Assembly (NCBI RefSeq): GCF_004340685.1 | Contig: NZ_SLUN01000004.1 | Coordinates: forward strand, 124,001 to 188,000 | Length of the DNA: 64,000 nucleotides | Origin: Hydrogenispora ethanolica | Lineage (GTDB): Bacteria > Bacillota > UBA4882 > UBA8346 | Direction: 5' to 3' | Shown here: piece by piece, positions 24,939-32,636 of the stretch | How the letters are laid out: each line of letters begins with the position of its first letter | Position numbering within the stretch: position 1 is the first letter of the stretch | Notes under the pieces: model-generated | Database searches by the model: none | What the model saw: only the letters and a program-made list of their open reading frames with translations | Told to the model about the DNA's origin: nothing | Position numbers and translations under genes: made by a program

Positions 24939-25083
24939 ATTGCTGGATAAATACCGGCACGGGACGATGATTATCACTTTTCAGGATGGGATCCCCCAGA
25001 CGGTCGAAGAAGTGAGACTCGGGAGAATCAGTCTTGGAAAACTGGTTGATGTGAAGTTAAAGAAAACCGGGACGGAGGGATGA
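24898..25083 (+). CDS. DUF2292-like small protein
   Basis: Sixty-one residues from ATG with AAGGAGAAAAATCG. ELLDKYRHGTMIITFQDGIP resembles DUF2292 (YezD-type) proteins, which have a short helix followed by G-S/T-I-x-I-x-x-x-D-G. It ends KKTGTEG. Confidence 0.6.
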   Translation: MGNKNHPNAEMLLELLDKYRHGTMIITFQDGIPQTVEEVRLGRISLGKLVDVKLKKTGTEG

Positions 25084-25084
25084 G

Positions 25085-25312
25085 ATGACGGATAAACAAC
25101 AGGATTATTATGAGTGCAAATGCATCGCTTGTGGACATGTCTTCCATACCGCAAAATCAATATTGCAAAGTGATTTTGAAATGAATGATGCTGGAAGTGG
25201 AACATGTCCGAACTGCAAAGCCTTTTTAAATTTGACCTTTATTCCAGAAGAAAACCAGATGAAGAGTAGTTTGTGGGATGATTATTTAAAGACAAAGAAG
25301 AAAGCAATTTAA
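25085..25312 (+). CDS. zinc-ribbon protein, 75 aa
   Basis: CKCIACGHVFHT and CPNCKAFLNL form a classic two-pair zinc ribbon. ATG follows the previous stop by one base. It is the last gene before the terminator at 25339. Confidence 0.65.
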   Translation: MTDKQQDYYECKCIACGHVFHTAKSILQSDFEMNDAGSGTCPNCKAFLNLTFIPEENQMKSSLWDDYLKTKKKAI

Positions 25313-25338
25313 TATTTAGGCTGACCGTAAAACCGGAG

Positions 25339-25380
25339 GCCGATCAGACCCAGAGGGGAAGGGGTTTGGTCGGCTTTTTC
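25339..25380 (+). terminator. terminator ending the early operon
   Basis: GCCGATCA (25339-25346) pairs with TGGTCGGC (25367-25374), followed by TTTTT. Confidence 0.75.
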
Positions 25381-25404
25381 TATTATAGGGAAAGGAGAAT
25401 CGAC

Positions 25405-25971
25405 ATGGAGAACAAGGAATCATGGCCTTCTGCCAAACGGAGAGCTAATTTTAAGGCACTAGAGCAGGACTTATATACGTACCATGCCATGAAAAAGCAG
25501 TTACAAGAGATCGAGGAAGATATTGAATCCATAGCTTACCCGCAAGCGGCCGGCGGGGAAGTGGGTTACAGGGTAATAGGGGAAAAGACCAATAAAAAAG
25601 GGGAAAAAGAAGAACTTCGCGTCTATGATTTTATCGCAGGTCATAGTAAAGGTCAAACTTCCGATCCAACAGCTTTGAAAGCACAGAAATTATGGGACTA
25701 TCGCAAATTCCATATGAGCAGTTTGGCCTATCGCGAGATGCTCCGGAGAATTGACGCTATTGACTATCTTTTATCGATATTTCGACAACGGGCGGAGCGG
25801 GGCGAGCTCGAAGCTAAACTAAAGTTGAGACTGATTGAGGAAAAATATTTCAACCGACGGCTGACAGATTGCGGGATTTGGGAAAGCTTGAATATTTCCA
25901 AGCGAACCTTCTATTACTGGCAACGAGGCATTATAAGAATTTTGGCTGAACAACTGGGGTTAATCATTTAA
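25405..25971 (+). CDS. ArpU/RinA-like late transcription regulator
   Basis: A 188-residue protein; ATG with GAAAGGAGAA. Helical throughout, with a C-terminal sigma-70 region-4-like HTH (LTDCGIWESLNISKRTFYYW, then QRGIIRILAEQL). This is the hallmark of ArpU/RinA phage late activators. It lies between the end of the early operon and the packaging genes, the position expected of the late-gene switch. Confidence 0.75.
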   Translation: MENKESWPSAKRRANFKALEQDLYTYHAMKKQLQEIEEDIESIAYPQAAGGEVGYRVIGEKTNKKGEKEELRVYDFIAGHSKGQTSDPTALKAQKLWDYRKFHMSSLAYREMLRRIDAIDYLLSIFRQRAERGELEAKLKLRLIEEKYFNRRLTDCGIWESLNISKRTFYYWQRGIIRILAEQLGLII

Positions 25972-26034
25972 GTTTGCACAAACATTGCACTTTTCGAGGC
26001 TAAAAAGGGTGTAAAATTGTATTGTGGAGCAGTG

Positions 26035-26075
26035 GCGGACGAGGGCGAAAGCCTGATGACTCCGCTTTTTATTTT
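26035..26075 (+). terminator. terminator after the late regulator
   Basis: Outer GCGGA/TCCGC and inner GGGC-GAAA-GCCT stems followed by TTTTTATTTTT. Confidence 0.65.
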
Positions 26076-26198
26076 TGTTGCGAAAGGACTGATAACCATG
26101 AAGTAAGTAAGGGGAGGAAAGATGAGAAAACAATTAAACATTCCGGCAGCCTAAAAAACTGTATCTCTATGTCACTGTCGAAATTTAAATATAAGAGA

Positions 26199-26219
26199 GC
26201 CCCATCAAATCGATGGGGC
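26199..26219 (+). terminator. GC-rich hairpin
   Basis: GCCCCATC and GATGGGGC form a perfect 8-bp stem with AAATC loop, followed by ATTTG. Weak T-run. It lies in the 300-bp stretch between the late regulator and the leftward peptide, where no other gene is convincing. Confidence 0.45.
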
Positions 26220-26270
26220 ATTTGCATATCAACAGCACAGTGAGGGAATGAGCTTCACAATTGGACTATA

Positions 26271-26369
26271 CTACCATCTGCGGCGGCCAAAGAAGAAAAA
26301 GAAGATAATGATTATTACGAATATCCATATAAACCCGCCATCAAATCCTAAATCATTAACTTCGGCCAT
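26271..26369 (-). CDS. 32-aa hydrophobic YjcZ-like peptide
   Basis: ATG with AGGAGG 8 nt upstream. MAEVNDLGFDGGFIWIFVII continues to a poly-Phe membrane segment and GRRRW. YjcZ/YrzE-type sporulation-associated peptides in spore-formers share the Gly-rich start and hydrophobic helix. Leftward orientation within a rightward region suggests independent (moron-like) expression. Confidence 0.45.
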   Translation of the reverse strand: MAEVNDLGFDGGFIWIFVIIIIFFFFFGRRRW

Positions 26370-26486
26370 AATCATCGCCTCCTGTGACGGAATTTAGAGG
26401 ACGATTCAATTTATGTAAAGTTTAGATGAAAGTGATATGGCGTTGGTACTTTTTTATAAAAAGTAAGCAATATGTGTGGGGTTCTT

Positions 26487-26648
26487 ATGAAAATGTTCAT
26501 TTGGCTCTGGTATACCGGAAAGTTTTTTCCGATGGTTCTAATATTTCTTGACCTTTGCGCTGCAGCCGGATGTATTTTTTCTGGAGACTGGCGCAAGGTT
26601 ATTTACTGGGTAGCCGCGGCCGTGCTGTCGGCGACAGTGACGTTTTAA
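26487..26648 (+). CDS. 53-aa membrane protein
   Basis: MKMFIWLWYTGKFFPMVLIF then LDLCAAAGCIFSGDWRKVIY and a second helix VAAAVLSATVTF: two transmembrane helices. It is a recurrent small protein of Firmicute phages, but no purine-rich RBS is obvious (GTGGGG). Confidence 0.5.
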   Translation: MKMFIWLWYTGKFFPMVLIFLDLCAAAGCIFSGDWRKVIYWVAAAVLSATVTF

Positions 26649-26735
26649 TACGAGTTAGAAAAATCGCAAATAACTGGCTTGTTTGATAAAATCACCTTTT
26701 TCCTTATTTTTACAAATGGGAAGGAGGTGATAAAA

Positions 26736-26909
26736 TTGACCAATCAAATAAACAAGCTTCGTCAGAAAATTGAAGTTGCACGCAAAGAAATGGAAAGATT
26801 ATGGGATTTAAAACAACGAACAGACCCCGAGGTTTTAAAAGCCGCAGAGAAAGTAGATAAATTACTAAACGAGTATAGCGAATTGTTAGAGCAAAACACG
26901 GAAAAGTAG
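26736..26909 (+). CDS. Spo0E-like aspartyl-phosphate phosphatase
   Basis: Fifty-seven residues from TTG with AAGGAGGTG 6 nt upstream. LRQKIEVARKEMERLWDLKQ, DPEVLKAAEKVDKLLNEYSEL: two antiparallel helices with the terminal L-D-x-L-[IL]-x-x-Y pattern of the Spo0E family (VDKLLNEY here). Spo0E proteins dephosphorylate Spo0A~P and block entry into sporulation. The Ser of the usual SxxLDxLI motif is replaced by Ala, so activity should be tested. A hairpin terminator follows. Confidence 0.75.
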   Translation: MTNQINKLRQKIEVARKEMERLWDLKQRTDPEVLKAAEKVDKLLNEYSELLEQNTEK

Positions 26910-26915
26910 GAAAAC

Positions 26916-26946
26916 GGCCGTCACTTTTATGTGACGGCTTAATTAT
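26916..26946 (+). terminator. terminator after Spo0E-like gene
   Basis: GCCGTCAC (26917-26924) pairs with GTGACGGC (26931-26938), followed by TTAATTATT. Confidence 0.6.
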
Positions 26947-26953
26947 TAATATA

Positions 26954-27376
26954 ATGGTGAATTCAGTGAGTGACGAAACAGGGGGAACCTTGAGATTTCC
27001 GAAGCCGGTACGAGCTCAGAAACCTAAAAAACAGCAAAAAATCAGGACAAAACTGAAATCTCATTACAAACCAATACCGAGAGACTTAAAAGAGGCGGTC
27101 CTTGAAACGAAGGGCCGTCTTTGCTTTGTGGGACACTGCCCCAACTGCGGAGCGGCGCCGGTGGGGATTGACGACGACCAACACCATTTTCCGCATCGGA
27201 GCCGCGGAGGTAAGGATTGCATCGAACACCTTTGGCCATGTCGGAGGGAATGCCATGAATTTGTTCACACACACCCAGCCATCGAACGAGAAATGTTCAG
27301 GGAAATCGAAGCGGCGGGGATCCCAGTCGTCTGGAAAGCGCAAACCAAAGGGATCGGATACCAAGAAGCAGGTTGA
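26954..27376 (+). CDS. HNH-type endonuclease
   Basis: A 140-residue protein. Basic N-terminus with KPKKQQKIRTKLK, then CFVGHCPNCG, the HNH-like DDQHHFPHRSRGGKD, and CRRECHEFVHTHP; His and paired Cys positions fit a zinc-stabilised HNH fold. HNH proteins near terminase genes support DNA packaging in many phages. Confidence 0.75.
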   Translation: MVNSVSDETGGTLRFPKPVRAQKPKKQQKIRTKLKSHYKPIPRDLKEAVLETKGRLCFVGHCPNCGAAPVGIDDDQHHFPHRSRGGKDCIEHLWPCRRECHEFVHTHPAIEREMFREIEAAGIPVVWKAQTKGIGYQEAG

Positions 27377-27438
27377 TAACCCTTTTTATTATAGGAACAA
27401 TGAAGGCGTTGCAACAAGGATCAAGAAGTAAGGGCAGG

Positions 27439-27903
27439 TTAGTGCTGTTTCCAATGTTCTTTAACTCCCCAACGAGTAATCAAAAAACCAGCTGTTAATC
27501 CAAAAGCGATGTTCTCGACTAAAATCGAAATGTTAGTTTTAACATCCTTGGGGATTACTTTAGCATTTGCCATATTGAAACCAAACCCAAAAATGGTAAG
27601 GTGAATCAAAATGACAGTAAGTAGAGGAGCTTTAAGCCACCAAAAGTCAGTGCTTGTTTTTCGAAGCAGATAAACAAGTAGGCATCCGACAAACGCTGCT
27701 GTAAAAAGCCATAGAATACTGCCAAGAATGCCGCCATCAATGCTACTGATAGCTTTTTTTCCTAAAAATATGCCGCCAGCTAAAGTAAAAGAAAAAATCT
27801 TTGAATAACCCAAACTTTTAGATAAAAGGTTCAAGATTATTTGAGGGATAACGCCACAAATTCCAGCTAGAGAACCTAATGCTATAGGGTCTTTAATTGT
27901 CAT
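27439..27903 (-). CDS. integral membrane protein (four helices)
   Basis: 154 residues from ATG with GGAG 8 nt upstream; a GTG nine bases earlier abuts the RBS. Four transmembrane helices: LGSLAGICGVIPQIILNLL, GGILGSILWLFTAAFVGCLL, LLTVILIHLTIFGFGFNM, ENIAFGLTAGFLIT. Resembles YqhR/DUF-type Firmicute membrane proteins. It is leftward within the late region, so it is probably expressed in the lysogen as a moron. Confidence 0.65.
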   Translation of the reverse strand: MTIKDPIALGSLAGICGVIPQIILNLLSKSLGYSKIFSFTLAGGIFLGKKAISSIDGGILGSILWLFTAAFVGCLLVYLLRKTSTDFWWLKAPLLTVILIHLTIFGFGFNMANAKVIPKDVKTNISILVENIAFGLTAGFLITRWGVKEHWKQH

Positions 27904-27995
27904 TTCTTGCACTCCTTTTGTCCAAAAGTAGTTTTATTTTCTGATGGAAAAGAAATTTTTATTCACTTTTAAAACTTAATTGCAGTGAGGAAACC

Positions 27996-28457
27996 ATGAA
28001 CAAAGAATTCTTAACCGGAATTGTTCTCAACGATAAAACCCCATTCTTAGATTGGGCGCTCTCGATCGTGAATTGGTTGAATGAAGTCCTCGATTATGTC
28101 CAAATTGACGAAGATGATTTGAACGCTTTCGACACTCCGCAACTCCTGGAGCGGCAGAGAATTCTTTGCGGGTATCTCGGGACGCTGGTTGAACCTTATG
28201 GAAAAGCCGAAACCTATTTGAAGGTGGCACTGGCTCGGTCCATCAAAAAGTGTCAAAAAGCTGGAATGCCTCCATCGATTGCTAAGATAGCCGCCGAGGA
28301 AGAATGCGAAAACGAAACGAAAATCCAGGAGACCATTCACAGGCTGAATACTGCGATAGCCGAACAGCTAAAAACAATAGCGACAAGGTTATCCTATGAG
28401 AAGTCGTTAATGTGGGGGAACGGTGGGAGAAATATACTGGCGAAACCTCCGTTTTGA
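27996..28457 (+). CDS. phage hypothetical protein, 153 aa
   Basis: MNKEFLTGIVLNDKTPFLDW continues as a helical protein with a central GKAETYLKVALARSIKKCQK segment. No domain recognised. It precedes the DUF1064 nuclease by 5 bp. Confidence 0.6.
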   Translation: MNKEFLTGIVLNDKTPFLDWALSIVNWLNEVLDYVQIDEDDLNAFDTPQLLERQRILCGYLGTLVEPYGKAETYLKVALARSIKKCQKAGMPPSIAKIAAEEECENETKIQETIHRLNTAIAEQLKTIATRLSYEKSLMWGNGGRNILAKPPF

Positions 28458-28462
28458 GAATC

Positions 28463-28855
28463 ATGAACGAACGAATCTCTTATCTTGCATACCGGCAAAT
28501 GGCCGGAAAGAAACCATCGAAATACCGCAGCCAGAAAACGGTGGTCTATGGCATACTCTTCGACTCTCAAAAAGAGGCTAACCATTACTGTGAATTGAAG
28601 CTCAGAAAACAAGCGAGGGAGATCGTCGACTTTTTCCGGCAGGTTCCTTTTCTACTCCATGAAGGGTATTACAAAGATGGGAAGTGGGTCAAACCGATAT
28701 ATTACATTGCTGACTTTTTGGTATTGAGGTGGTCAGAGGATAACGAATTAATTATTGAGGTTCATGAAACGAAAGGGAAATGGACCCCGATGGCGAGCGA
28801 TAAGCGCAAGATGTTTGAACGGAGATATCCACAGTACAGATTGATTGTAATTTGA
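28463..28855 (+). CDS. DUF1064 endonuclease-like protein
   Basis: About 130 residues. KYRSQKTVVYGILFDSQKEA matches the DUF1064 start, followed by QVPFLLHEG, IYYIADFLVL and EVHETKGKWTPMASDKRKMF; D and E-x-K make a PD-(D/E)XK site. Such proteins sit near terminase genes and may resolve branched DNA before packaging. An upstream GTG (28412) and an internal ATG (28499) are alternative starts. Confidence 0.75.
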   Translation: MNERISYLAYRQMAGKKPSKYRSQKTVVYGILFDSQKEANHYCELKLRKQAREIVDFFRQVPFLLHEGYYKDGKWVKPIYYIADFLVLRWSEDNELIIEVHETKGKWTPMASDKRKMFERRYPQYRLIVI

Positions 28856-28881
28856 TTTGGTAACAAAGATGGTGGTGGTCC

Positions 28882-29817
28882 ATGGGACGTATCGCAAAAT
28901 ACGATTGGGATGAGTTACTAAAAGAGTATCTCAAATCGAGTTACTCAAATAAAACGGAATTCGCAAAAGCCAAGGGAATCAACCCGAGCCTGCTGCGAAG
29001 GAATACGACTGATTGGCCTGAGAAGGTTAAAGGTAAAAGTAACGTAACGCCATTAAAGAAAGTTACTCAAAAAGGTAACTCAAATAGTAACGTTACTCAA
29101 AAGGTTGTTACTCCAAAGATAACGGTGAATGATTCAGAAGAGCTTACTGAAAAACAGAGGCTCTTTTGTTTGTTTTATATAAGGAACTTTAATGCAACCC
29201 AAGCAGCGATTAAGGCTGGATACTCCTCGGATACTGCTCGACAAATTGGTTGTGAGCTCTTGACAAAACCTCACGTTCGCGCTGAAGTGGAACGCTTGAA
29301 GGAAATCAAGCGCCAGTCCATCATGCTAGCCGAAGACGACATCGTTGAGCGGTATATGCGGATCGCCTTTGCCGACATGACTGATTTCGTGGAGTTCGGC
29401 CGGATAAAGGTTCCAGTTATCGGCCAATTTGGCCCGGTGCAAGTAAAGAACCCTGAGACTGGCAAGAAAGAAACTCTCATGCAAGAGGTCAACGATATCC
29501 GTTTCAAGGACTTTTCCGTGGTTGACGGAGGTCTCATCTGCCAGGTTAAACAAGGCCGCGATGGCGCCAGCATCAAACTTGAAGATCGCCAGAAAGCCCT
29601 CGACTGGCTGGCCAATTTCTTCAACATGAACCCCTTGAACAAACACAAGCAATGGTATGACCAGGAACGGTTGAAGATTCAACAGGAACAACTTAAACTT
29701 GCTCAGCGCAAAGCGGGTGATGAAGAAGGCGACGAACCTGTGGACGATGGATTCATCGACGCCCTAAATAGCGAAGCTTCATCGGTATGGAGTGACTACG
29801 ATGAAGATGAAGATTAA
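28882..29817 (+). CDS. terS: terminase small subunit
   Basis: A 311-residue protein with an N-terminal helix-turn-helix region that resembles phage terminase recruitment domains. A Terminase_2 domain follows at about 85-290 (LTEKQRLFCLFYIRNFNATQ, AAIKAGYSSDTARQIGCELL, MLAEDDIVERYMRIAFADMT). The very acidic tail ends DYDEDED. It recognises pac or cos DNA and recruits TerL. Its end overlaps the terL start. Confidence 0.93.
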   Translation: MGRIAKYDWDELLKEYLKSSYSNKTEFAKAKGINPSLLRRNTTDWPEKVKGKSNVTPLKKVTQKGNSNSNVTQKVVTPKITVNDSEELTEKQRLFCLFYIRNFNATQAAIKAGYSSDTARQIGCELLTKPHVRAEVERLKEIKRQSIMLAEDDIVERYMRIAFADMTDFVEFGRIKVPVIGQFGPVQVKNPETGKKETLMQEVNDIRFKDFSVVDGGLICQVKQGRDGASIKLEDRQKALDWLANFFNMNPLNKHKQWYDQERLKIQQEQLKLAQRKAGDEEGDEPVDDGFIDALNSEASSVWSDYDEDED

Positions 29818-31069
29818 AGCGGTATTCAAATTTAAACCGTTCTCACCCAAACAAAAAAAAGTTTTGACCTGGTGGTGCGACGGCTCCCCCGTTAAAGATA
29901 AAGATGGCATCATCGCCGACGGGGCGATCCGGTCGGGCAAGACCATTTCCATGGCCCTATCCTTTGTGATGTGGGCCATGTTTCGTTTTAACGGCCAAAA
30001 CTTCGGCATGTGTGGTAAAACCATCGGCTCGTTTCGCCGCAACGTTTTGTTTTGGCTTAAGATCATGCTGCGCTCTCGCGGTTACAAGGTCCATGACAGC
30101 CGGGCGGACAATCTCCTGATCGTCACCTGGAAGGGCAAGGTGAACTACTTCTACATCTTCGGGGGCAAAGACGAGCGCAGCCAGGATCTAATCCAAGGAA
30201 TTACTCTGGCGGGCATCTTCTTCGACGAAGTCGCCCTGATGCCGGAATCGTTCGTCAACCAGGGCACCGGGCGTTGTTCCGTCGATGGCTCAAAATTTTG
30301 GTTCAACTGCAACCCCGAAGGACCACGTCACTGGTTCAAAGTAGAATGGATCGATGAACGGAAGAAGAAAAATCTCCTTTATCTCCATTTCGATATGGAT
30401 GATAACTGGTCTTTATCGGAGGAGATTAAGCAAAGATACCGTTCAAGGTTTTCCGGCCTGTTCTTCAAACGATTCATCTTGGGCCTCTGGGTGCTCGCCG
30501 AAGGCATCATCTATGACATGTTCAGCGAAGAGATTCATGTCGGGGATTACGCGCAACGGACCTTTGCGACCTATGTCGTCGGGGTCGACCACGGGACTGC
30601 CAACCCCTGCACCTTTGGCTTGTTCGGTATCGAGGGGAATAAGGCCTATTTAGTCCGGGAGTATTGGTACGACAGTAAAGCCCATGGCAGACAAAAGACC
30701 GACGGCGAGTATGGCGACGACTTCGAGGCATTTCTGGCGGGGATGAAACCAAAAGCCATTTACGTGGACCCGAGCGCGGCAAGCTTTATCACGGAGTTAA
30801 GGAAGCGGAAGTTCAAGGTCATCTCCGCCAAGAACGACGTTCTGCCGGGCATTCAATTTGTCTCGCAAATGCTGCAACAGCAGCGTTTTTTTATTGACCG
30901 AAACTGTATCAATACGATCAACGAATTCCATTCTTACGTCTGGGATGAAAAAGCCCAGGAAAGGGGCGAAGATGCGCCGGTGAAGCAGAACGACCACACC
31001 ATGGACCGCAATCGCTACGCCCTGTACACCTATTTCAACCGATTCCAAGCAATTTCGGCAAGGACGTGA
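29801..31069 (+). CDS. terL: terminase large subunit
   Basis: About 422 residues. ATPase: Walker A GAIRSGKT near residue 45, Walker B LAGIFFDEVALM, coupling motif SKFWFNCNPEG. C-terminal RNaseH-like nuclease with acidic residues in VVGVDHGTANPC and KAIYVDPSAAS. PBSX/Terminase_3 type. ATG with GGAG 8 nt upstream is chosen among GTG/ATG alternatives within 15 bp. Confidence 0.96.
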   Translation: MKMKIKAVFKFKPFSPKQKKVLTWWCDGSPVKDKDGIIADGAIRSGKTISMALSFVMWAMFRFNGQNFGMCGKTIGSFRRNVLFWLKIMLRSRGYKVHDSRADNLLIVTWKGKVNYFYIFGGKDERSQDLIQGITLAGIFFDEVALMPESFVNQGTGRCSVDGSKFWFNCNPEGPRHWFKVEWIDERKKKNLLYLHFDMDDNWSLSEEIKQRYRSRFSGLFFKRFILGLWVLAEGIIYDMFSEEIHVGDYAQRTFATYVVGVDHGTANPCTFGLFGIEGNKAYLVREYWYDSKAHGRQKTDGEYGDDFEAFLAGMKPKAIYVDPSAASFITELRKRKFKVISAKNDVLPGIQFVSQMLQQQRFFIDRNCINTINEFHSYVWDEKAQERGEDAPVKQNDHTMDRNRYALYTYFNRFQAISART

Positions 31070-31073
31070 TTTT

Positions 31074-32636
31074 ATGAACGTATTACAGAACGATAGGGAG
31101 TATAAATTTCTCACTGACGCCTACTACGGCATCGGGGGCTTCAAGGACGGGTCTTATTTGGACCGGCACCCACGCGAAACCGATGCAAAGTATCAACGGC
31201 GGCGAGAGGCATCTTACTATCTGAACTACGTGGCGCCCGTGGTCAACTCTCATGTCGATCCGGTGTTCCGCAAGAAACCCGAACAGGATTGGCGGGATAA
31301 CAAGTTATTCGATCTGTTCATGAGCAATACAGATATGCTGGGAACGCCGTTCCATCGGTATATGAAAAGGGCGGCATTGATTGCAAAACTTAACGCCGTC
31401 GCTTTTGTTGTGGTGGATAACGTACCTGACCAACCGACAACCATCGCCGAAGCGATTCGCCAAAGAGCTCTGCCCTATGCCTATATCGTCAAACCCCATC
31501 AAGTGCGGGAATATGAGACCAATGACATTGGAGCACTGATCCGTTTAACTTACGAAGTCGCCCCCGGGGATTTGGAGGGACTCACCAAGGGAAAGACCAC
31601 CCTCTGGACCTGGACGGATACCGAATGGAGCTGCAAAAGCGGCGGAGAAGAGAAAACAGGAAGCCACTCATTGGGCCGGGTCCCGATCGTCCCGCTCTAT
31701 TCCCGTCCCATGGAACCGGGAGTGGTTCTGCCGCCCAGCGACTTTTATAGCATCGCCCGGGCCAATAAGCGGTTGTTTAATCTCTGTTCGGAAATCGACG
31801 AGCTGATCCGAAATCAGGCGTTTGCGATTCTCACCTATCCAAGAGGCGAAAGCCAGGACAACGACGAGCTGAAAGAGGTCATCACCGGCACCGAGAACAT
31901 GCTTTCCTATGACGGAGCACTCTCGAACCGGCCCGAGTTCACGGCGCCGCCCGCGGACCAACTTCAACAGCTGCGCGAGGAACGGCAGGACCTGATCCAA
32001 GAGATCTACCGCATGGCGGAGCTCAGCCATGTAACCGGCGTGCAGGAAAAGAAATCGGGAGTGGCCAAAGCCTGGGACTTCGAACAAACGAACCAGACCC
32101 TCAGTGATTTTGCCCAGAATTGCGAGCAAGCAGAACGAGAGATTGCGACGCTGTTTGAACTCTGGACGAACACCGCGGTAGGTTTTACCACCCAGTACTC
32201 CGACGATTTCGGCCTGGTCGATGTTCAAGCGGAACTGGACAAGGTGAGCGCAGCGTTAGATCTGAACGTCGGCGGCCGGTTTAATGTAGCGGTCAAGAAA
32301 AAGGCGGTCTTTGCTTATCTGAACGACCTCAAAGACGAGGAGTTCGACGAGATCATCCAGGACATCGATTCCCGGGCGCAGGATGAGACATACAACTTCA
32401 ACGGCGCGCAGGTTTCCTCGGCGGTCGAAGTTCTGATGGCGGTCGCTGGCAAACAGATTGCGCCGGAAACCGCCAAGTTGATGCTCATGTCCTTCTTCGG
32501 CATCGACGAAGAACGGGCCGGCCAAATGGTGAACGCTCAGATGGCAATGCCTCCGGTACAACAAGATCCCACCCAGGGAAATCCGTTTGGCGGGAATAAG
32601 CTTGATGAACTCGGAATGAACCATGCCGAAGATTAA
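31074..32636 (+). CDS. portal protein
   Basis: A 520-residue portal of the DUF4055/SPP1-like type: YYLNYVAPVVNSHVDPVFRK start and LGRVPIVPLYSRPMEPG. A helical clip/stem region precedes an acidic C-terminal crown. It immediately follows terL and overlaps the MuF gene by 14 bp, as in most head modules. Confidence 0.88.
   Translation: MNVLQNDREYKFLTDAYYGIGGFKDGSYLDRHPRETDAKYQRRREASYYLNYVAPVVNSHVDPVFRKKPEQDWRDNKLFDLFMSNTDMLGTPFHRYMKRAALIAKLNAVAFVVVDNVPDQPTTIAEAIRQRALPYAYIVKPHQVREYETNDIGALIRLTYEVAPGDLEGLTKGKTTLWTWTDTEWSCKSGGEEKTGSHSLGRVPIVPLYSRPMEPGVVLPPSDFYSIARANKRLFNLCSEIDELIRNQAFAILTYPRGESQDNDELKEVITGTENMLSYDGALSNRPEFTAPPADQLQQLREERQDLIQEIYRMAELSHVTGVQEKKSGVAKAWDFEQTNQTLSDFAQNCEQAEREIATLFELWTNTAVGFTTQYSDDFGLVDVQAELDKVSAALDLNVGGRFNVAVKKKAVFAYLNDLKDEEFDEIIQDIDSRAQDETYNFNGAQVSSAVEVLMAVAGKQIAPETAKLMLMSFFGIDEERAGQMVNAQMAMPPVQQDPTQGNPFGGNKLDELGMNHAED

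Noticed and set aside
25068-25083. Third copy of the TGTEG linker
   Set aside because: Only the peptide ending KTGTEG resembles the 33-bp repeat; the DNA differs at too many positions.
26022-26243. Rightward 73-codon frame after the late regulator
   Set aside because: It spans a terminator and a second hairpin, has no RBS and biased composition; not considered a gene.
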